DNA from: Anthropogastromicrobium sp050944455 | Lineage (GTDB): Bacteria; Bacillota; Clostridia; Lachnospirales; Lachnospiraceae | Direction: 5' to 3' | NCBI GenBank assembly: GCA_050944455.1 | Contig: JBMNRC010000014.1 | Location: forward strand, 1-64,000 | DNA length: 64,000 bases | Part shown: positions 1-9,278 of the stretch, in pieces | How the letters are laid out: every line of letters begins with the position of its first letter | Numbering within the stretch: the first letter of the stretch is position 1 | Made by a program: the position numbers and the translations under genes | Notes under the pieces: generated by a model | Told to the model about the DNA's origin: nothing | What the model saw: the letters and a program-made list of their open reading frames with translations, nothing else | The model's database searches: none

Positions 1-150
1 TTGAGCCGAAAACAGGGTCTCACCAGCCTATCTGGAGACGATATCAAACAAAAAACTTATCTTTGTACCTCAAATCGGATCTCAAAGGTACGGTTTTATA
101 GTACGAAGATTCGGGAAACCATTATTGAATTCATAAGCCGCGTTTGTTAA
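1..150 (+). other. Open frame cut by the left window edge, unrecognised
   Basis: Frame 1 is open from the first base to a TAA at 148-150, giving 49 residues with a basic C-terminal end. The stretch is clearly poorer in GC (about 40 % by eye) than the genes that follow. It could be the 3' end of an upstream gene that continues off the window, or chance. I recognise no motif. The promoter of the next gene overlaps its last 26 bases, which fits a gene end here. Confidence 0.3.
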
Positions 151-153
151 AAT
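125..153 (+). promoter_or_regulatory. Sigma-A promoter for the FAH-family gene
   Basis: TTGAAT at 125-130, a 17-base spacer and TAAAAT at 148-153, preceded by an extended -10 TG at 145-146. It lies about 65 bases before the chosen start at 219. Confidence 0.6.
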
Positions 154-218
154 CAGGTCAGAAGAAACCTGTAAACTGCCACGGTCAGGGAAAAGCCCTG
201 AGACAAGGAGTGAGAGCA

Positions 219-1097
219 ATGCGTCTGTACAATATCGCGGCGGGGGACAGCCAGGAACTTGCGGTGGAAGCCGGAACGCCCAGCAGCTGCTGCGTGCTTT
301 CTCATAACGGACTGGAGATTGGGGATATGAACAGCCTGATCGATCTCTGGTCCCCGGAACTGGAAAACCGGCTGAAGGAAATCAGCCGCCACGGGACGGT
401 AGTGCCCCTGAAATCCCTGAAAATCTGCGCGCCGATTCCCCATCCGAAGCAGGACGTGATCTGCCTCGGGATCAACTACTACAGCCACGCGCGGGAAGCG
501 GCCGGATTTTCGGAGGAGGCTTTCGGCAGGGAGCGGCCCGCAACCATCTATTTTTCGAAGCGCTGCGCGGAGGCGCCGGGACCGGGCGACCCGATTCCGT
601 CCTACGAGGGTCTGGTAGACAGCCTGGATTACGAGTGCGAGCTCGCGGTGATCATCGGAAAAACGGCGGTGAAAGTCCTGCCCGAGGAAGCGCTCGATTA
701 CGTCTTCGGCTATACGGTCTTCAACGACGTGAGCGCGAGAAATCTCCAGACCGCCCATCAACAGTGGTATTTCGGCAAGAGCCTGGACGGTTTCGCTCCG
801 ATGGGCCCGTGCATCGTCACGCCGGAGGATATTCCGGATCCCCAGACGCTGGCGATCAGCTGCCGGGTCAACGGGGAACTCCGCCAGGACAGCAATACTT
901 CCCTGATGATGAAAACGGTGGCCGGAGCCATCAGCGAGCTGTCCCAGGGGATTACGCTGATTCCGGGGACCATCATCGCCACCGGGACCCCGGCCGGGGT
1001 CGGCATGGGGATGAAACCTCCGCGTTTCCTGAAAACGGGCGACGTGGTAGAATGTACGATAGAAAAGATAGGAACGCTGAAAAACGTTGTCAGGTGA
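219..1097 (+). CDS. Fumarylacetoacetate hydrolase family protein
   Basis: Predicted 292-residue enzyme of the FAH superfamily (hydratase, decarboxylase or acylpyruvase activities on 2-keto acid substrates; the exact substrate cannot be read from sequence). The family core starts near residue 80 with a KQDVICLGINY segment. It continues with the metal-binding acidic pair in DYECELAVIIGK, then GYTVFNDVSARN, and a C-terminal TGTPAGVG loop. The usual DVSARD reads DVSARN here, a conservative change at a frequently conserved position. I chose the ATG at 219 because it follows an ACAAGGAG ribosome site at 203-210; an upstream in-frame start at 144 would lie inside the promoter. The gene stands alone and ends in a strong terminator. 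Cytosolic; probably Mg/Mn dependent (family knowledge). Confidence 0.88.
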   Translation: MRLYNIAAGDSQELAVEAGTPSSCCVLSHNGLEIGDMNSLIDLWSPELENRLKEISRHGTVVPLKSLKICAPIPHPKQDVICLGINYYSHAREAAGFSEEAFGRERPATIYFSKRCAEAPGPGDPIPSYEGLVDSLDYECELAVIIGKTAVKVLPEEALDYVFGYTVFNDVSARNLQTAHQQWYFGKSLDGFAPMGPCIVTPEDIPDPQTLAISCRVNGELRQDSNTSLMMKTVAGAISELSQGITLIPGTIIATGTPAGVGMGMKPPRFLKTGDVVECTIEKIGTLKNVVR

Positions 1098-1109
1098 CTC
1101 CCTGATGCG

Positions 1110-1150
1110 GAAGCACTTTCCGGGACGAACGGGAAGTGCTTCTGTTTTTT
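1110..1150 (+). terminator. Rho-independent terminator of the FAH-family gene
   Basis: A 12-bp stem (1110-1121 with 1131-1142, one G.T pair), a 9-base loop and a T-rich tail at 1143-1150. This placement argues that the next gene starts well downstream. Confidence 0.85.
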
Positions 1151-1292
1151 GAGGAATATGCCGGTGGTGAGACTGCTGATCCAGCGAGCGCGGGAGACAC
1201 GCTCCGGCGGCCGGCTGAACAGGCGGATGATGGGCCGGCATATTTTCTGCCTGTGCGCGGGGAGGCGCCGTCAGAGGAAAAGAGGCTGTGGC

Positions 1293-2132
1293 ATGGCGCT
1301 GTATGCGATTGGCGACCTGCATCTTCATTTTGAAACAGAGCTGAAGGCCCCGATGCAGCTGTACGACAGGGTATGGATTGATCACGAGAAACATCTGAAG
1401 GAAAACTGCGCCCGCCTGCTGAAACCGGGGGATGTGCTCGTGCTGGTCGGCGACCACAGCTGGGGCGCAAAACTGGAGCGGTGCGGGAAAGATCTGGACT
1501 ATATCTGCAGCCTGGATCCTGGGCCGGCGGACGGAACAGCAACGGCGGGTCCGGAAAAACCTGCGGACTCCGCGCGGGAAACAAAAAACGCCCCGCGGAG
1601 CGGGGCGGAAGAAGTGAGACGCAGCCTGGAACAGCTTCCGCGGATTGTCCTGATCCGCGGGAACCACGACATGTTCTGGGAAGTGAACAAAACGCGGAAG
1701 CTGAACGAACTGTATGCCGGAAAGCTGTTCTTTCTCCAGAATAACTATTATCCGTACGGAGACTGCGCGCTGGTAGGCACCAAGGGATACTGCTACGAGG
1801 GCCTGGACGATGTCGACCACGCGGACAAACTGGTCCGTAGGGAGGCGGAGAGGCTCCGCGTCTCTTTTGAGGCGGCCTCGGCGGACGGGTTCCGCAGATT
1901 CGTCATGTTTCTGCACTACCCGCCCACGAGCGCGCTGCTCTGGCAGAGAAACAGCGTTTTTACGAAGATGGCGGAGCAGTACGGCGCCGAGCAGGTCGTC
2001 TATGCCCACTGCCACGGTGACGCCAGATTTCACGACAGCATCCGCGGAAAAAAGCGCGGAATCCGCTACAGCCTTGTCTCCGGCGACTGCCTGAGATGGA
2101 CGCCGCAGCTGATCCTGCCTGATCCGGAATAG
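1293..2132 (+). CDS. Metallophosphoesterase with a low-complexity insert
   Basis: Predicted 279-residue calcineurin-like phosphoesterase. The metal motifs appear in order: GDLHLH at residues 6-11, GDHSW near 53, RGNHDMFW near 125 and AHCHGD near 235. The last replaces the usual GHTH. A stretch of about 35 residues rich in Ala, Pro, Glu and Gly (near residues 75-110) sits between the second and third motifs and looks like an insertion into the conserved fold. The ATG at 1293 follows an AGAGGAAAAGAGG purine run; earlier in-frame codons lie in or just after the preceding terminator. Its stop (2130-2132) directly abuts the stop of the convergent PPK2 gene. The substrate is unknown. Confidence 0.85.
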   Translation: MALYAIGDLHLHFETELKAPMQLYDRVWIDHEKHLKENCARLLKPGDVLVLVGDHSWGAKLERCGKDLDYICSLDPGPADGTATAGPEKPADSARETKNAPRSGAEEVRRSLEQLPRIVLIRGNHDMFWEVNKTRKLNELYAGKLFFLQNNYYPYGDCALVGTKGYCYEGLDDVDHADKLVRREAERLRVSFEAASADGFRRFVMFLHYPPTSALLWQRNSVFTKMAEQYGAEQVVYAHCHGDARFHDSIRGKKRGIRYSLVSGDCLRWTPQLILPDPE

Positions 2133-4067
2133 TTACCTGCCGGTTTCTTTCAGCTTGTTTTCGATCGCGTCGATGACCGTGCGGAGCACCTTGAGGCGGG
2201 CGTAATACTTGTCGTTGCCTTCGACAATGATCCACGGCGCGTAGGTGGTGGAGGTGCGGATCAGCATTTCGTCGACGGCGTTTTCATAATCGTCCCACTT
2301 CGCGCGGTTGCGCCAGTCCTCGTCGGTGATCTTCCACTGTTTCGACGGGTCGTCCATGCGCTCCTTGAAGCGTCTTGCCTGCTCGTCCTTGTCAATCTGC
2401 ATCCAGAACTTGAGGACGATCGCGCCGGAGTGCACCAGATTGGCCTCCATGTTGTTGATCTCTGTGTAAGCGCGCTGCCATTCGTCCTTTGTGCAGAATC
2501 CCTCGATTCTCTCGACCATCACGCGCCCGTACCAGGTGCGGTCGAAGATGGCGATATGCCCGTTCTTGGGCATGTTGTTCCAGAAGCGCCACAGGTAGTT
2601 GTGCGCACGCTCGATATCGTTGGCCGCGGAGGTCGGGTTGACCGCGTAGCCGCGGGGATCCAGCGCCTGGGTCAGACGCTTGATCGCGCCGCCTTTTCCG
2701 CCGGCGTCCCAGCCCTCAAATCCGATGACAACCGGGATCTGAGTGCGGTACAGTTCGCTGTGGAGGAAGGAAAGCCTGCGCTGCAGCTTTTTGATTTCCG
2801 TCTTGTACTCGCTCTTTGGGACGGATTTCGTGAGATCGACGTTGCTGAGAATGGAAGTTTTGAGGGAGACCTGCGGCTTCGCCTCTTTCTTTTCCGCTGC
2901 CGGGACATTGGCACCGGCGGACACAGCTTTGCGGACGGCGGCTTCGTTATCGCTGCCGGTCTCATCGTCAAGGTCCCTGACTTCTTCGTCTGTGTCAGAG
3001 AGGGATTCGCCAGCGTCGCCGTCCCCGGCTTCACCGGCCTCTTCCCGGCCGGCGTTTTCCGCGTCAGCCGCATCCGGGCGTCCGGCGTCGGTCTTTTCGC
3101 CGTCGGAACCTGCCTGTCCGGCGTCAGATTTCACAGCTTCCCCGGCATCCGCCGGCCCAGTGCCGGACGTCTGCGCTCCGGCGTTTTCCGCCGCCGGTGC
3201 TTCCCCGGGCTTTTCCGCTCCCTGCGCATCCTCGGCCGCCCGCACGCTGTTCTCAACCTCCGCCTTCATCTGTTCAACGTCGACATTGGCGTATTTCTGG
3301 GCGTTGTATGCCCTGACGGCAGCCTTCTCCGCCTCGGCTTCCTTCACTTTTTCGATGTATTCCGGGATGGCGGTTTTCAGGCGCCGGATGACGGTGTCCA
3401 TGATCTTGCACGCGGCATATTCCAGGTCGTTGGATTCGACAATGGTCCACGGGGCGTAGGCTGTGTCCGTGTGCTGCAGCATCTCATCGGCCATGGTCTG
3501 GTATTCCTTATATTTCTTATGGCGCGCGAGGTCGTTTTCGGTGACTCTCCAGGCGGTTTCTTTGGATGCCAGAAGAGCCTTCATGCGTTTTTTCTGCTCA
3601 TCTTTCGTGATGTTCAGGAAAAACTTGATGATCAGCGTGCCGCCGAAAGTCAGCTGTTTCTCGAACTCATTGATATCTTTGTAAAAATCCTCCAGTTTGT
3701 CCGGCGGCGTGGTTCCGTCAAAACGGTCCACCATCACGCTGCGGTACCAGCTGCGGTCCAGAATGGCAATTCTGCCGTCCGCGGGCGTCAGCGTCCAGAA
3801 TCTCCAGAAAAACGGATGCCGCTTTTCCTCATCGCTCTGGCCGTTGATGGCGTAAACATGGAATCCGCGGGGATCCAGAGGCTCGATCAGCTTGTTGATC
3901 TGGGTGCCTTTGCCCGCTGAGGGAACCCCCTCGAAGACAATCAGAACCGGAAGTTTCGCGGCGCGCTGCTCCCGCTGAAGTTTGGAGAGTTCATCGCAGA
4001 GTCTGTCATAGCGCTCGTTGAATTCCTTCCGGCTCATCTTTTTGTTCAGGTCGATGTTCTCAAGCAT
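2133..4067 (-). CDS. Tandem-domain PPK2 polyphosphate kinase / polyphosphate:AMP phosphotransferase
   Basis: Predicted 644-residue protein of two PPK2 domains. These enzymes move phosphate between polyphosphate and nucleotides; fused tandem forms are typically polyphosphate:AMP phosphotransferases (family knowledge). Domain 1 covers about residues 1-265 and has the P-loop variant EGVPSAGKGT. Domain 2 covers about 395-644 and has EGWDAGGKGG. The two are joined by about 125 residues dominated by Ala, Glu, Asp and Gly. The Asp before the Ala/Gly-Gly-Lys in domain 2 is replaced by Pro in domain 1, suggesting (inference) that domain 2 is the catalytic half. Both domains carry the later LDPRG and W/FRFW motifs. 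The start at 4067 follows an AAAGGAG site. Tandem PPK2 proteins are usually about 500 residues; the linker explains the extra length. Confidence 0.88.
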   Translation of the reverse strand: MLENIDLNKKMSRKEFNERYDRLCDELSKLQREQRAAKLPVLIVFEGVPSAGKGTQINKLIEPLDPRGFHVYAINGQSDEEKRHPFFWRFWTLTPADGRIAILDRSWYRSVMVDRFDGTTPPDKLEDFYKDINEFEKQLTFGGTLIIKFFLNITKDEQKKRMKALLASKETAWRVTENDLARHKKYKEYQTMADEMLQHTDTAYAPWTIVESNDLEYAACKIMDTVIRRLKTAIPEYIEKVKEAEAEKAAVRAYNAQKYANVDVEQMKAEVENSVRAAEDAQGAEKPGEAPAAENAGAQTSGTGPADAGEAVKSDAGQAGSDGEKTDAGRPDAADAENAGREEAGEAGDGDAGESLSDTDEEVRDLDDETGSDNEAAVRKAVSAGANVPAAEKKEAKPQVSLKTSILSNVDLTKSVPKSEYKTEIKKLQRRLSFLHSELYRTQIPVVIGFEGWDAGGKGGAIKRLTQALDPRGYAVNPTSAANDIERAHNYLWRFWNNMPKNGHIAIFDRTWYGRVMVERIEGFCTKDEWQRAYTEINNMEANLVHSGAIVLKFWMQIDKDEQARRFKERMDDPSKQWKITDEDWRNRAKWDDYENAVDEMLIRTSTTYAPWIIVEGNDKYYARLKVLRTVIDAIENKLKETGR

Positions 4068-4160
4068 AAATGCTCCTTTCGATCCGCCGTACGCGGAAAT
4101 GATGATGTCAGTCCTGCCGCCGCAGGTTTTTGCGGAACACGAAATGTTATGATTACGTCA

Positions 4161-4189
4161 ATTATAAGTCATTTTTATATGAATTGGAA
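4161..4189 (-). promoter_or_regulatory. Probable promoter for the PPK2 gene
   Basis: Read on the minus strand: TTCCAA, 17 bases, then a perfect TATAAT (plus coordinates 4161-4166). It leaves a leader of about 90 bases. The remainder of the 4068-4482 spacer shows no supported gene. Confidence 0.5.
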
Positions 4190-4399
4190 GAGAAGCCCCG
4201 GGCTCCCGATGTCAAATTCATGCAAAACCGCGCTAATGGCAGCAACGGATACGTCGGGTGAAGCCTGTGGGCGGCTGCCGGGGACGCAGGGGAAAACCTT
4301 CGAAATCGAAGTCGGCCTCGGACAGGCCGTACCGGCTGCCGCGGACACAGCGGAACACCGGAAAAAAATTTTGGACAGGAAGAAAAAATAGGCAAATCA

Positions 4400-4429
4400 T
4401 TACCCATCATGGTGAAAATGTGATATACT
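4400..4429 (+). promoter_or_regulatory. Possible promoter for sbcDC
   Basis: TATACT at 4424-4429 with a weak TTACCC 18 bases upstream, in an AT-rich pocket about 55 bases before the sbcD start. Confidence 0.45.
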
Positions 4430-4482
4430 GATAAACACAACCCAAAAGAACGGCAGGCGGAAAGCCTGGGAAAGGAAAAGCC

Positions 4483-5661
4483 TTGGTATTTCTTCATCTG
4501 GCTGATCTCCACATCGGAAAAAACGTCAACGAATTTGATATGATCCCCGACCAGCGTGACATCCTGGAAAAGATCCTCGCGATTGCCGACGAAAAGCACG
4601 CGGACAGCGTGCTGATCGCCGGGGATATCTATGACCGCAGCATACCCAGCGAAACCGCGGTCTCGCTGCTTGACTGGTTTCTCAAAGAACTGGCTTCCCG
4701 GCACATCCGGGTTTTCGCCATCACGGGCAACCACGATTCCGACGAGCGCATGAATTTCGGCACGTCCTTTTTCACTTCCAGGGGAGTGTTCCTCACGGCG
4801 CTGTACCGCGGGACGATGACGCCGGTGACGGTGCAGGATGAATACGGCCCCGTCGACGTCTGGATGCTTCCCTTTGTGCGGAGGTCGCAGGTGGCGCAGT
4901 TTCACCCGCAGGAGACGATCGCGGATTACGACGCGGCGGTGCGGGCAGCTCTCGCTGACGCGGAAATCAACCCTGACCGGAGAAATATCATCCTCTCGCA
5001 CCAGTATGTCACGGCGGGCGGGACGGATCCCCGGATGTCAGGTTCGGAGAACGACCCGCCAGAAAACGTCGGCGCGGTGGAAAAAGTGGACGTTTCCGCT
5101 TTCGACGCCTTTGACTACGCGGCCCTCGGCCACATTCACCGCCCGCAGAAGGTCGGCAGGGACACCGTGCGCTACAGCGGCTCCCCGCTCAGCTATTCCC
5201 TCAGCGAAATCGGCCAGGCCAAATCGGTCCCGGTCGTCACGGTCGGCGCAAAGAGGCCGGGAGATCCAGTCGGAGAGTGCGTGACGGTGGAGAAAGTTCC
5301 GCTGGTTCCGCTCCGCGGGATGCGGCGGATCCGCGGAAAAATCGAGGATCTGCTCAAACCGGAGAACATCACGGACACTGACGATTATCTCCAGGTGATC
5401 CTGACCAATGAAGAGACGGTTCCCGGGGCGATGGCAAGAATCCAGAGCGTCTATCCGCACACCATGGAACTGCGCTTTGACAACAGCCGCAGCCGGGACG
5501 AGAGAGCGGGCGCGGCCAGGGCGTCCGTCCGGGAGAAGACGCCGGAGGAGATCATCAGGGATTTCTACCATATTTATAAAGGCGGCGAAATGAGCGGGGA
5601 GGAATGGGAAATCCTGCGCCGCGCCGCGCAGAAAGCGGAGGTGCTGCATGAAGCCGATTGA
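4483..5661 (+). CDS. sbcD: Exonuclease SbcCD, nuclease subunit SbcD
   Basis: Predicted 392-residue Mre11-family nuclease. With SbcC it forms an ATP-dependent complex that cuts DNA hairpins and blocked ends. The five phosphoesterase motifs are visible: LHLADLHIGK at the N terminus, AGDIYDR near 47, GNHDSDERM near 83, HQYVTAGG near 171 and LGHIHRPQ near 212. The C-terminal capping region follows. The start is a TTG at 4483 preceded by AAAGGAAAAG; there is no nearer ATG compatible with the conserved first strand. The gene overlaps sbcC by 14 bases, which implies translational coupling and a fixed subunit ratio. Confidence 0.95.
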   Translation: MVFLHLADLHIGKNVNEFDMIPDQRDILEKILAIADEKHADSVLIAGDIYDRSIPSETAVSLLDWFLKELASRHIRVFAITGNHDSDERMNFGTSFFTSRGVFLTALYRGTMTPVTVQDEYGPVDVWMLPFVRRSQVAQFHPQETIADYDAAVRAALADAEINPDRRNIILSHQYVTAGGTDPRMSGSENDPPENVGAVEKVDVSAFDAFDYAALGHIHRPQKVGRDTVRYSGSPLSYSLSEIGQAKSVPVVTVGAKRPGDPVGECVTVEKVPLVPLRGMRRIRGKIEDLLKPENITDTDDYLQVILTNEETVPGAMARIQSVYPHTMELRFDNSRSRDERAGAARASVREKTPEEIIRDFYHIYKGGEMSGEEWEILRRAAQKAEVLHEAD

Positions 5662-8600
5662 TCTTGTGATGAGCGCTTTCGGCCCGTACGCGGGCGTGCA
5701 GGAAATAGATTTTTCCCGGCTCGGGCAGGACGGCATTTTCCTGATCGCCGGGGATACCGGGGCGGGAAAAACGTCCATCTTTGACGCGATCAGCTTCGCG
5801 CTTTACGGCCAGACCACGGGAACTTACCGCGAAGTCAGCACCCTGCGCAGCGACTACGCGCTGCCGGAGGCGGAAACCTATGTGGATCTCACCTTCTCCC
5901 ATCAGGGGCATGTGTACCGCATTCTGCGCAATCCGCAGTACGAAAGGCCCAAGATCCGCGGGGAGGGAATGACCCAGCGGATGGCGAACGCGACTCTTTG
6001 GACCGACGGGGAAAACCCGGTTGAGGGTGCCACGAAAGTCAATAATAAAGTGCTGGAAATTCTCCGGATCGATTACAGTCAGTTCGAGCAGATCAGCATG
6101 ATCCCCCAGAATGAATTTGCGGCAGTACTCAACGCAAAGAGCGACGATCGGACAAAAATCCTGGAGAAGCTTTTTCACACGGGAAAATACGCAAAAATGG
6201 GGGATGTCCTGAAAGAGGAAGCGGCGCAGGCCCGGCAGGACGCCGACCGGGAACAGCTGCTGCTGCGCCGGGAGTTTGCCGTGGTGCGTTTTGACGGAGA
6301 CCCGGAGGCCGCGCAGAAAGCCGCGGAAATTCTGCGGGACGCCGATCGGAGCGCGCCTGCGGGAAGGCTTGCGGTACTTCTGGACCGTTCGGGTGTACTT
6401 CTGGATCTCGCGGAACAGTCAGACAGGAAGGATCGCGAACAGGCCGAGAACATGTCCGCGCGGGAGGCTTCCCTCCAGAAATCCCTGGATAAGCTCAACG
6501 AATCCAGGACGCTCGCGGAGGCCAACAACAGCCGGCTGAAGCTGAGAGATGAGGCTGCCGCCGCCAGGGACGCGCTCAGGGTCCAGCTGCCGCAGAGACA
6601 GGCTGCGAAGGAACAGGCGGATAAGTGGAAGAGAGCGCTGGATCAGGTCAAGCCTTACGCTGATGCCTATGAGATTGCGTACAAGACGAGGGATGCAGCG
6701 GAAACAGATAAATCCAGACAGGAAGATGCTGTAAACCGGTCGCGGGAATTGCTCGGGAAGGCACAGGAGGAGAATCAGGCGGCGGAAGCAAAACGGCCGC
6801 AGATGGACCAGAGCAGGGTTCTGGCCGACAGTATTCAGAAAAGCCTGCCGCGCTACCGGGAAAGAGACGCGCTCAGAGTGCAGCTGCGCGGGCTGCAGGA
6901 AACCCACAGGAGAGCTTCGGAGGACAGCCGGAGAGCGGCGAAGAAGCTCGAGGATACGGTTTCGCGCCTGAATGCCGCGCAGGAGCGCAGGACAGCGGTG
7001 GAGACGGCGCCGGCAAAGCTGCAGCAGGAACAGAGGCTGGAGAAAGACCTGGAAGCAGTGTACGGGGAGGAGAAAAAACTTTTGAACAGCAGCCTGCCTG
7101 CACTGAAAGAGGCGGAAAATACACTGAAAATAATGCAGGCTGAGCTTCTGTCGGCTCAGACGGCTTACCGGAATGCCGCGGACAACGAGAACAGGGTCAC
7201 GGAACGCCTTGAAAACAGCCGGGCCGGCATTCTCGCCCAGTCCCTGGTGGAGGGGTCGCCCTGCCCGGTCTGCGGGGCTGTCCATCACCCGATGCCAGCG
7301 GAACTTCCGGCCCAGTCGGCTACTGAGGACGAGGCGGCCGCAGCGCATGACTCGGCGGAAGCCGCGCGGGCGGCGAGAGAGCAGGCTTCCGGCAGGGCTG
7401 TGTCCCAGAACGCCAGGGTTACGGAACTGCGCCGGACTATTCTCAGGGATCTGGAGCAGACGGTCAGCAGGGCCGCCGCGCTTGGGATTCCCGCGGCCGA
7501 AGAAGCGGTGCGGGCCGGCCTGCTGAACCCGCTGGAAGCGGAAGAACCGGAACCTGAGGACGGAAGCTCGCTCGCAGGCGGAGAAACCGCGGAAACCGGG
7601 GAAAACCGGGAGCTTTCCCTGCAGGACAGGCTTGACGCCCTCAGCCATGTCCTTGAGAATGCCAGACCTCAGACCGCGGACGCTGGAAACCAGACGGTGC
7701 GAAACTGCACCGCACTCCAGAAAGACGCGGATGAACTGGACACCCTTAACCGGCAGGTCCCTGAGCTGCAGCGGCAGCGCGATCAGCAGGAGAAGGAGCG
7801 CCTTGACCTGACCGGCAGGGAAAGCGAAGCCGCGGCAAAGGAAGCGGAAGCGCAGGGCCGGCTCAACGCGTTCGAAAAGCTGGACTATACTACTGAAGCT
7901 GAGGCCCGGCAGGCGTGCCGCAACGCGGCGGATTCCGCGGAGAGCATCCGCGGGCTGATCGACAGCAGCCGGGAAAAACTCACGGAGGCGCAGAAGGAGC
8001 TGTCGGCCGCGTCCGCGTCTCTGGCGGAAAAGAAGCGCGATCTGGAAGAAAAGAAGAAAAAAGAGGAAGAAGCACGGGCCGCGTACAAAAACGCCGAAAC
8101 GACAGCAGGCTTCAGCTCGGCAAAGGATTACCTGAATTCCGTGGTCGACCGGGAAACGATAGAACAGGCGGAGAAGATCTGGGACAGCTACCAGAAGGAA
8201 CTCGCGGCCGCGGAAAAACTGGCGGAAAGCCGGGCCAGGGACGCGGAAGGGCTTGTCCTGACGGACACGGACGGGCTTCTGCAGCAGATCAGGCAGACGG
8301 AGGAGGAACTGCGGACGAAGCGTTCGGAAGAATCGGCGCTGAACGCGGCGATCGCACAGAACGCCAGGGCGGAAGCGGAAATCCGCAGCAGGATTGCCGA
8401 GGCGTCGGACGTCTCGAAGAACCTGGCCCTGGTTTCGGGGCTGGACGACCTGGTCAACGGAAAGATGGCCGGCAAAATCAAAGTTACCCTGGAACAGTAC
8501 GTGCAGATGGAAGGCTTCGACGGGATCATCGACGCGGCCAATATCCGGCTGCAGAAGATCAGCGGCGGAAAATACGAGCTCAGCCGGCATGAGAGCGAAG

Positions 8601-8977
8601 CCGACGAAGTCGGCGGCAAGAATGCCTTCGCGCTGGACGTCCTGGACAATTACACCGGAAGAAAACGGCCGGTCGGAACGCTTTCCGGAGGGGAGAGCTT
8701 TATGGCTTCGCTTTCCCTCGCGCTCGGCCTTGCCGACACGGTGACCAGCGCGGCCGGCGGAATCAGCGTTGACACGCTGTTTATCGACGAAGGCTTCGGA
8801 ACGCTGGACGAAAAATCGCTCAACGACGCGGTCGACATGCTCAACAGCCTGACCGGCGGGAACCGCCTGATCGGCATCATCAGCCACCGGCCGGAGCTCA
8901 GGGAGAAAATCCGCAAAAAGATTATCGTAACCAAGACGAGGCAGGGCAGTACGGCGCGGATTGATCCGGGTTACTGA
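5648..8977 (+). CDS. sbcC: Exonuclease SbcCD, SMC-like ATPase subunit SbcC
   Basis: Predicted 1109-residue Rad50-type ATPase. The N-terminal half-site has the Walker A motif GDTGAGKTS near residue 38. Long heptad-rich coiled-coil arms follow, with the zinc hook CPVC at residues 539-542. The C-terminal half-site has the signature LSGGESFMASLSLALG and the Walker B LFIDEGFGTLDE. After the hook there is an extra Glu/Gly/Ala-rich low-complexity stretch at about residues 630-660 (EAEEPEPEDG...), consistent with similar inserts elsewhere in the window. Together with SbcD it processes hairpins and double-strand ends in the cytosol. Confidence 0.95.
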   Translation: MKPIDLVMSAFGPYAGVQEIDFSRLGQDGIFLIAGDTGAGKTSIFDAISFALYGQTTGTYREVSTLRSDYALPEAETYVDLTFSHQGHVYRILRNPQYERPKIRGEGMTQRMANATLWTDGENPVEGATKVNNKVLEILRIDYSQFEQISMIPQNEFAAVLNAKSDDRTKILEKLFHTGKYAKMGDVLKEEAAQARQDADREQLLLRREFAVVRFDGDPEAAQKAAEILRDADRSAPAGRLAVLLDRSGVLLDLAEQSDRKDREQAENMSAREASLQKSLDKLNESRTLAEANNSRLKLRDEAAAARDALRVQLPQRQAAKEQADKWKRALDQVKPYADAYEIAYKTRDAAETDKSRQEDAVNRSRELLGKAQEENQAAEAKRPQMDQSRVLADSIQKSLPRYRERDALRVQLRGLQETHRRASEDSRRAAKKLEDTVSRLNAAQERRTAVETAPAKLQQEQRLEKDLEAVYGEEKKLLNSSLPALKEAENTLKIMQAELLSAQTAYRNAADNENRVTERLENSRAGILAQSLVEGSPCPVCGAVHHPMPAELPAQSATEDEAAAAHDSAEAARAAREQASGRAVSQNARVTELRRTILRDLEQTVSRAAALGIPAAEEAVRAGLLNPLEAEEPEPEDGSSLAGGETAETGENRELSLQDRLDALSHVLENARPQTADAGNQTVRNCTALQKDADELDTLNRQVPELQRQRDQQEKERLDLTGRESEAAAKEAEAQGRLNAFEKLDYTTEAEARQACRNAADSAESIRGLIDSSREKLTEAQKELSAASASLAEKKRDLEEKKKKEEEARAAYKNAETTAGFSSAKDYLNSVVDRETIEQAEKIWDSYQKELAAAEKLAESRARDAEGLVLTDTDGLLQQIRQTEEELRTKRSEESALNAAIAQNARAEAEIRSRIAEASDVSKNLALVSGLDDLVNGKMAGKIKVTLEQYVQMEGFDGIIDAANIRLQKISGGKYELSRHESEADEVGGKNAFALDVLDNYTGRKRPVGTLSGGESFMASLSLALGLADTVTSAAGGISVDTLFIDEGFGTLDEKSLNDAVDMLNSLTGGNRLIGIISHRPELREKIRKKIIVTKTRQGSTARIDPGY

Positions 8978-9168
8978 CCGGGAAACCGGCTGCGGGAAGT
9001 GCTGACCGGAGAAACGGGCCGCAGGGCAGCCTGTGGGGACTGCGGAAGACAGCAGACAGCAGTTTTTCAAATTCCGGCCTATTTGGGACAGCCAGCGGGA
9101 ACCGCGGAAGACAGCGCTGCCGTCGTCGGACAGAAGGCTGCCTGTACATGAGAAAATAACTGCCGGCA

Positions 9169-9177
9169 TGATATAAT
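9169..9177 (+). promoter_or_regulatory. Extended -10 promoter for the YfcE-like gene
   Basis: TGaTATAAT at 9169-9177, a perfect -10 with the TG extension; no good -35 is visible. The rest of the 8978-9278 spacer has a short repeated CGGAAGACAGC motif (near 9042 and 9104) and a weak terminator-like GCAG/T5 element around 9039-9067. Confidence 0.5.
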
Positions 9178-9278
9178 GGTTCGGGTAAGGACTGTCGGGA
9201 AACGGGTGAACAGCCCTGCGGACCGGCAGCATGCCCGGCGCAGGGCAGCCCGGAAACATCTGAGGGAGGAAAATGCCA

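Noticed and set aside
153..2033. Long open frame on the minus strand (over 600 codons) opposite the FAH and phosphoesterase genes
   Set aside because: It is a mirror of the GC-rich codon bias of two well-supported plus-strand genes, has no motif, and would cross a clear plus-strand terminator.
4149..4391. Possible 80-codon gene in the PPK2-sbcD spacer
   Set aside because: No ribosome site, no known motif, and its start overlaps the PPK2 promoter region.
6419..9259. Minus-strand open frame of over 900 codons opposite sbcC
   Set aside because: Shadow of SbcC; Arg/Leu/Phe-rich composition with no domain.
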